DNA of 64,000 bases from Moorella mulderi DSM 14980 (GTDB lineage: Bacteria; Bacillota; DSM-521; Neomoorellales; Neomoorellaceae): positions 1-64,000 of the forward strand of contig NZ_LTBC01000002.1 of NCBI RefSeq assembly GCF_001594015.1, read 5' to 3'. Position numbers and translations under genes: made by a program. The notes under the pieces are model-generated. The model saw only the letters and a program-made list of their open reading frames with translations, made no database searches and was not told the origin of the DNA. This document shows, in pieces, positions 61,884 to 64,000 of the stretch. Every line of letters starts with the position of its first letter. Position 1 is the stretch's first letter.

Positions 61884-63283
61884 TGACTGGCCAGAAAACC
61901 GACCCGGTACTTGTTGAGGCCCGGCGCCTGGCCGGTGACCCGGAGGATTCTTACCGCGACCGGATTGTGGCGGCCCTTTACGCACGGGCGCAAACTATTG
62001 CTTACCGGACGGTTAAGGTGGCACCTGCACCATGCCAGGATTTTGACTGGCGGCTGGATGCCATTTTAACCTCCAGGCTCTGGGGATACCCCATCATGCT
62101 GGCTTTGCTGGCCGTTGTCTTCTGGCTGACTCTAAAGGGGGCCAATTACCCCTCCGCGCTGCTGGCCAGCTTACTATTTGCTTTCCAGGATATACTTACC
62201 AGCTTATTCCACCAGCTGGGTGCCCCTGCCTGGTTACATGGCATTGTGGTCCTGGGCATGTACCGCACCCTGGCCTGGGTAGTTGCCGTCATGCTGCCGC
62301 CCATGGCCATCTTTTTCCCCCTGTTTACCCTCCTGGAGGACCTGGGTTACCTGCCGCGCATTGCCTTCAACCTGGACAATTTCTTTAAAAAGGCCGGCGC
62401 TCATGGCAAGCAGGCTTTAACCATGTGCATGGGCTTCGGCTGCAATGCTGCCGGCGTCGTGGGCTGCCGCATCATTGATTCCCCCCGGGAACGGCTGCTG
62501 GCCATCCTGACCAACAATTTTTCCCCCTGCAACGGTCGTTTGCCTACGCTAATTACCCTGGCCGCTATCTTTATGGGCGGTTTGCTCACCACGGCGGCCG
62601 GGGCAGTGGCAGCAACCCTCACCGTGGCTGGGATTATCTTGCTGGGTATTGTACTGATGTTTTTTACTTCCTGGTTGCTCTCCCGGACCCTCCTGAAAGG
62701 TGTACCCTCATCCTTTACCCTGGAATTGCCCCCATACCGGCCGCCCCAGGTGTTACGGGTAATCACCCGCTCCGTCCTGGACCGGACCCTCTATGTGCTG
62801 GCCAGGGCTGTCCTGGTGGCCGCCCCGGCCGGAGCCTTTACCTGGGTCCTGGCCAATGTCCACCTGGGCGCTTTCAGTATTATCGACCACATGGCCGGCT
62901 GGCTGCAGCCCTTAGGAAAGGCTGTGGGCCTGGATGGCTACATACTCCTGGCCTTCATCCTGGGCCTACCGGCCAATGAGATCGTCATCCCCATCCTGTT
63001 GATGAGTTACCTCTCAATAGGCATGCTCACAGAGGTGGATAGCCTGGCCACGCTGGGAGAAATCCTGGTGCGACACGGGTGGACCTGGGTTACCGCCCTT
63101 AATGTCATGCTCTTTTCCCTGATGCACTGGCCCTGTGGGACCACCCTGCTGACCATTTATAAAGAAACGAAAAGCCTGAAATGGCCCCTCCTGGCGGCTG
63201 TAATCCCGACGGCCCTGGGCCTGGCTGCCTGCTTCCTGGTAAAGCTGCTGGCAGGTCTATTAGGAGCCGCGCTTGGGGGGTAA
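61883..63283 (+). CDS. feoB: FeoB membrane domain as a separate protein
   Basis: A 466-residue membrane part of FeoB with about ten helices. Two gate repeats are visible: MLPPMAIFFPLFTLLEDLGYLPR with MGFGCNAAGVVGCRII and LTNNFSPCNGRLPTLI, and later LGLPANEIVIPILLM with WPCGTTLLTIYKET. The first about 60 residues correspond to the linker after the GTPase spacer. With 61095-61883 and FeoA it imports Fe2+. It is convergent with the mntR-like gene, 6 nt apart. Confidence 0.9.
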   Translation: MTGQKTDPVLVEARRLAGDPEDSYRDRIVAALYARAQTIAYRTVKVAPAPCQDFDWRLDAILTSRLWGYPIMLALLAVVFWLTLKGANYPSALLASLLFAFQDILTSLFHQLGAPAWLHGIVVLGMYRTLAWVVAVMLPPMAIFFPLFTLLEDLGYLPRIAFNLDNFFKKAGAHGKQALTMCMGFGCNAAGVVGCRIIDSPRERLLAILTNNFSPCNGRLPTLITLAAIFMGGLLTTAAGAVAATLTVAGIILLGIVLMFFTSWLLSRTLLKGVPSSFTLELPPYRPPQVLRVITRSVLDRTLYVLARAVLVAAPAGAFTWVLANVHLGAFSIIDHMAGWLQPLGKAVGLDGYILLAFILGLPANEIVIPILLMSYLSIGMLTEVDSLATLGEILVRHGWTWVTALNVMLFSLMHWPCGTTLLTIYKETKSLKWPLLAAVIPTALGLAACFLVKLLAGLLGAALGG

Positions 63284-63289
63284 CGATCC

Positions 63290-63763
63290 CTAGTCGCTGC
63301 TGTGGCGGAACAGCCAGGCCCTGAGGTCTTCCAGTTTTTCTCCTTCCGGGTACTTGTTGAGCCGGTTCATGGCCTGGAGTTCCTCCAGGCACTCGGGATG
63401 GGTACGAAAATACTGGACCAGGTTGCGGAACAGGCACATGGTAGGCGGCGTGATGTAATGCTCGATGCCTTCTACCTGTTCTTCCACTCCTACCCGGGCA
63501 TTGAGGAGGGTTAAAAACTCTTTGAGCATGGCGTCGCGCCAGACGAGGAAATACCCCAGCCGTTTTCCTTTATCGGTGAGGGCAATGTGCCGGTACTTTT
63601 CGTACTGGATAAAACCCTCTTCATGGAGCTTTTGTATCATTCTGGTCACGGATGAAGGCTGGACGTTCAGGGCTCCGGCCAGGTCGACCGCCCGGACATA
63701 ACCTTTTTCCTGGGTTAACCTGTAGATCATCTCCAGGTAATCTTCCATGCTTTCCGTCAACAT
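63290..63763 (-). CDS. DtxR/MntR-family metal-dependent repressor
   Basis: A 157-residue repressor. The winged-helix domain (about 1-70) has SMEDYLEMIYRLTQEKGYVRAVDLAGAL and VQPSSVTRMIQKLHEEGFI; the dimerisation and metal-binding helices follow (about 75-140, GVEEQVEGIEHYI). There is no C-terminal SH3 domain, which fits MntR-like members. The feo genes next to it suggest ferrous iron or manganese as effector. ATG 63763 follows GGGAGGGAGAG on the minus strand. Confidence 0.87.
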   Translation of the reverse strand: MLTESMEDYLEMIYRLTQEKGYVRAVDLAGALNVQPSSVTRMIQKLHEEGFIQYEKYRHIALTDKGKRLGYFLVWRDAMLKEFLTLLNARVGVEEQVEGIEHYITPPTMCLFRNLVQYFRTHPECLEELQAMNRLNKYPEGEKLEDLRAWLFRHSSD

Positions 63764-63876
63764 GGCTCTCCCTCCCGGAAGTTTCTTGCCTGCTAAACTT
63801 TATGCCGGGAGGCACAGTTTTTTGCCCGGACTAAAAGGCCATGGTACACCTGAAGCCGGTCGCGGCAATAAAGTCC

Positions 63877-63903
63877 AAAAAACAAGCCGGTTTATGACCG
63901 GCT
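63877..63903 (-). terminator. Terminator of the partial minus-strand gene
   Basis: AGCCGGT/ACCGGCT (63885-63891 with 63897-63903) is followed on the minus strand by TGTTTTTT. The stem overlaps the stop codon of the gene at the window end. Confidence 0.75.
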
Positions 63904-64000
63904 ATAGCTCATCCTGCAGGTTTAAACGGGCTTTCCGATCGCCCTCCCCGGCCAGGGCCTTTTCCCCGGCCTTGACCAGCTTGCGCACCATATTGCCGCC
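63902..64000 (-). CDS. C-terminal fragment of an unidentified protein
   Basis: The minus frame enters from beyond base 64000 and ends at TAG (63902-63904), giving about 32 residues ending RKARLNLQDEL, with a basic/acidic helix MVRKLVKAGEKALAGEGD before it. Too short to name. Confidence 0.6.
   Translation of the reverse strand, partial: GGNMVRKLVKAGEKALAGEGDRKARLNLQDEL

Noticed and set aside
61880-61884. Frameshift in feoB
   Set aside because: The two parts overlap as TAATG with a proper start and domain-border split, so a natural two-gene arrangement is more likely than a lesion.

Overview
The window reads as a chromosomal stretch of a GC-rich, endospore-lineage anaerobic Firmicute, most like a Moorella-type acetogen. 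This is inferred from gene families, strong AGGAGG-type Shine-Dalgarno (SD) sites, many GTG/TTG starts, and the set of corrinoid, Fe-S and tungsten/molybdenum-related genes. No rRNA, tRNA or CRISPR array was seen.

Layout. (1) 1-4046: the tail of a DUF1847 gene, a relict Fur C-terminus, then a zinc-uptake operon znuA-znuC-znuB-zur behind a sigma-A promoter that carries a clear dyad operator. (2) 4047-16167: alpha-glucan metabolism. A GH13 neopullulanase-like enzyme is on the minus strand. After a complete ISLre2-type insertion (TIRs, 9-bp target duplication) comes a plus-strand operon of DUF4912 protein, GH57 branching enzyme fused to a GT4 glycosyltransferase, glucan phosphorylase, CBS protein and 4-alpha-glucanotransferase. 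(3) 16256-23357: a secreted subtilisin facing a PrcB-like protein, then a minus-strand signalling block: CHASE4-PAS-GGDEF protein, AgrC-like membrane protein, agrB, a 43-codon agrD, and a membrane GGDEF/HD-GYP protein. (4) 23635-29116: an Fe-S / NifX-MinD block (nifU-like, fur, fmdE, DUF5320, two NifX-like proteins, ferredoxin, two ferredoxin-MinD ATPases). Three of its promoters share a gapless 52-bp architecture with two dyads each. (5) 29200-41522: two homologous leaders, each a cobalamin riboswitch with terminator followed by a second conserved structured element with its own terminator. The first precedes a decayed S-layer protein, a transcobalamin-like DUF4430 protein, a secreted alpha/alpha-barrel protein, an ECF transporter and CbiZ. 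The second precedes a BtuFCD-type ABC transporter. (6) 41541-58329: two CobN-type chelatases flanking a radical SAM/SPASM enzyme, a second ABC importer, two ChlI/ChlD-type AAA+ partners and an ABC-2 exporter. The second CobN is cut by one in-frame TAA, and the second substrate-binding protein is frameshifted at an A6 run. (7) 58410-64000: a Uma2-family protein, a cysteine desulfurase with a DUF3343 partner, FeoA plus a two-gene FeoB, and a convergent MntR/DtxR regulator.

How the genes fit together. The unifying theme is metal and metallocofactor supply: zinc, ferrous iron, Fe-S clusters, corrinoids/cobalt and possibly Mo/W. The most interesting unit is the riboswitch-controlled corrinoid-capture locus. 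It resembles human intrinsic factor/transcobalamin split into two secreted proteins and joined to an ECF importer and a corrinoid-remodelling amidohydrolase. Second is a quorum-sensing cassette with a previously easy-to-miss agrD whose only clustered output is a c-di-GMP enzyme rather than a histidine kinase. Several genes are decayed (fur relict, fec relict, S-layer gene, cobN2, btuF2), so the metal-transport repertoire appears to be turning over.
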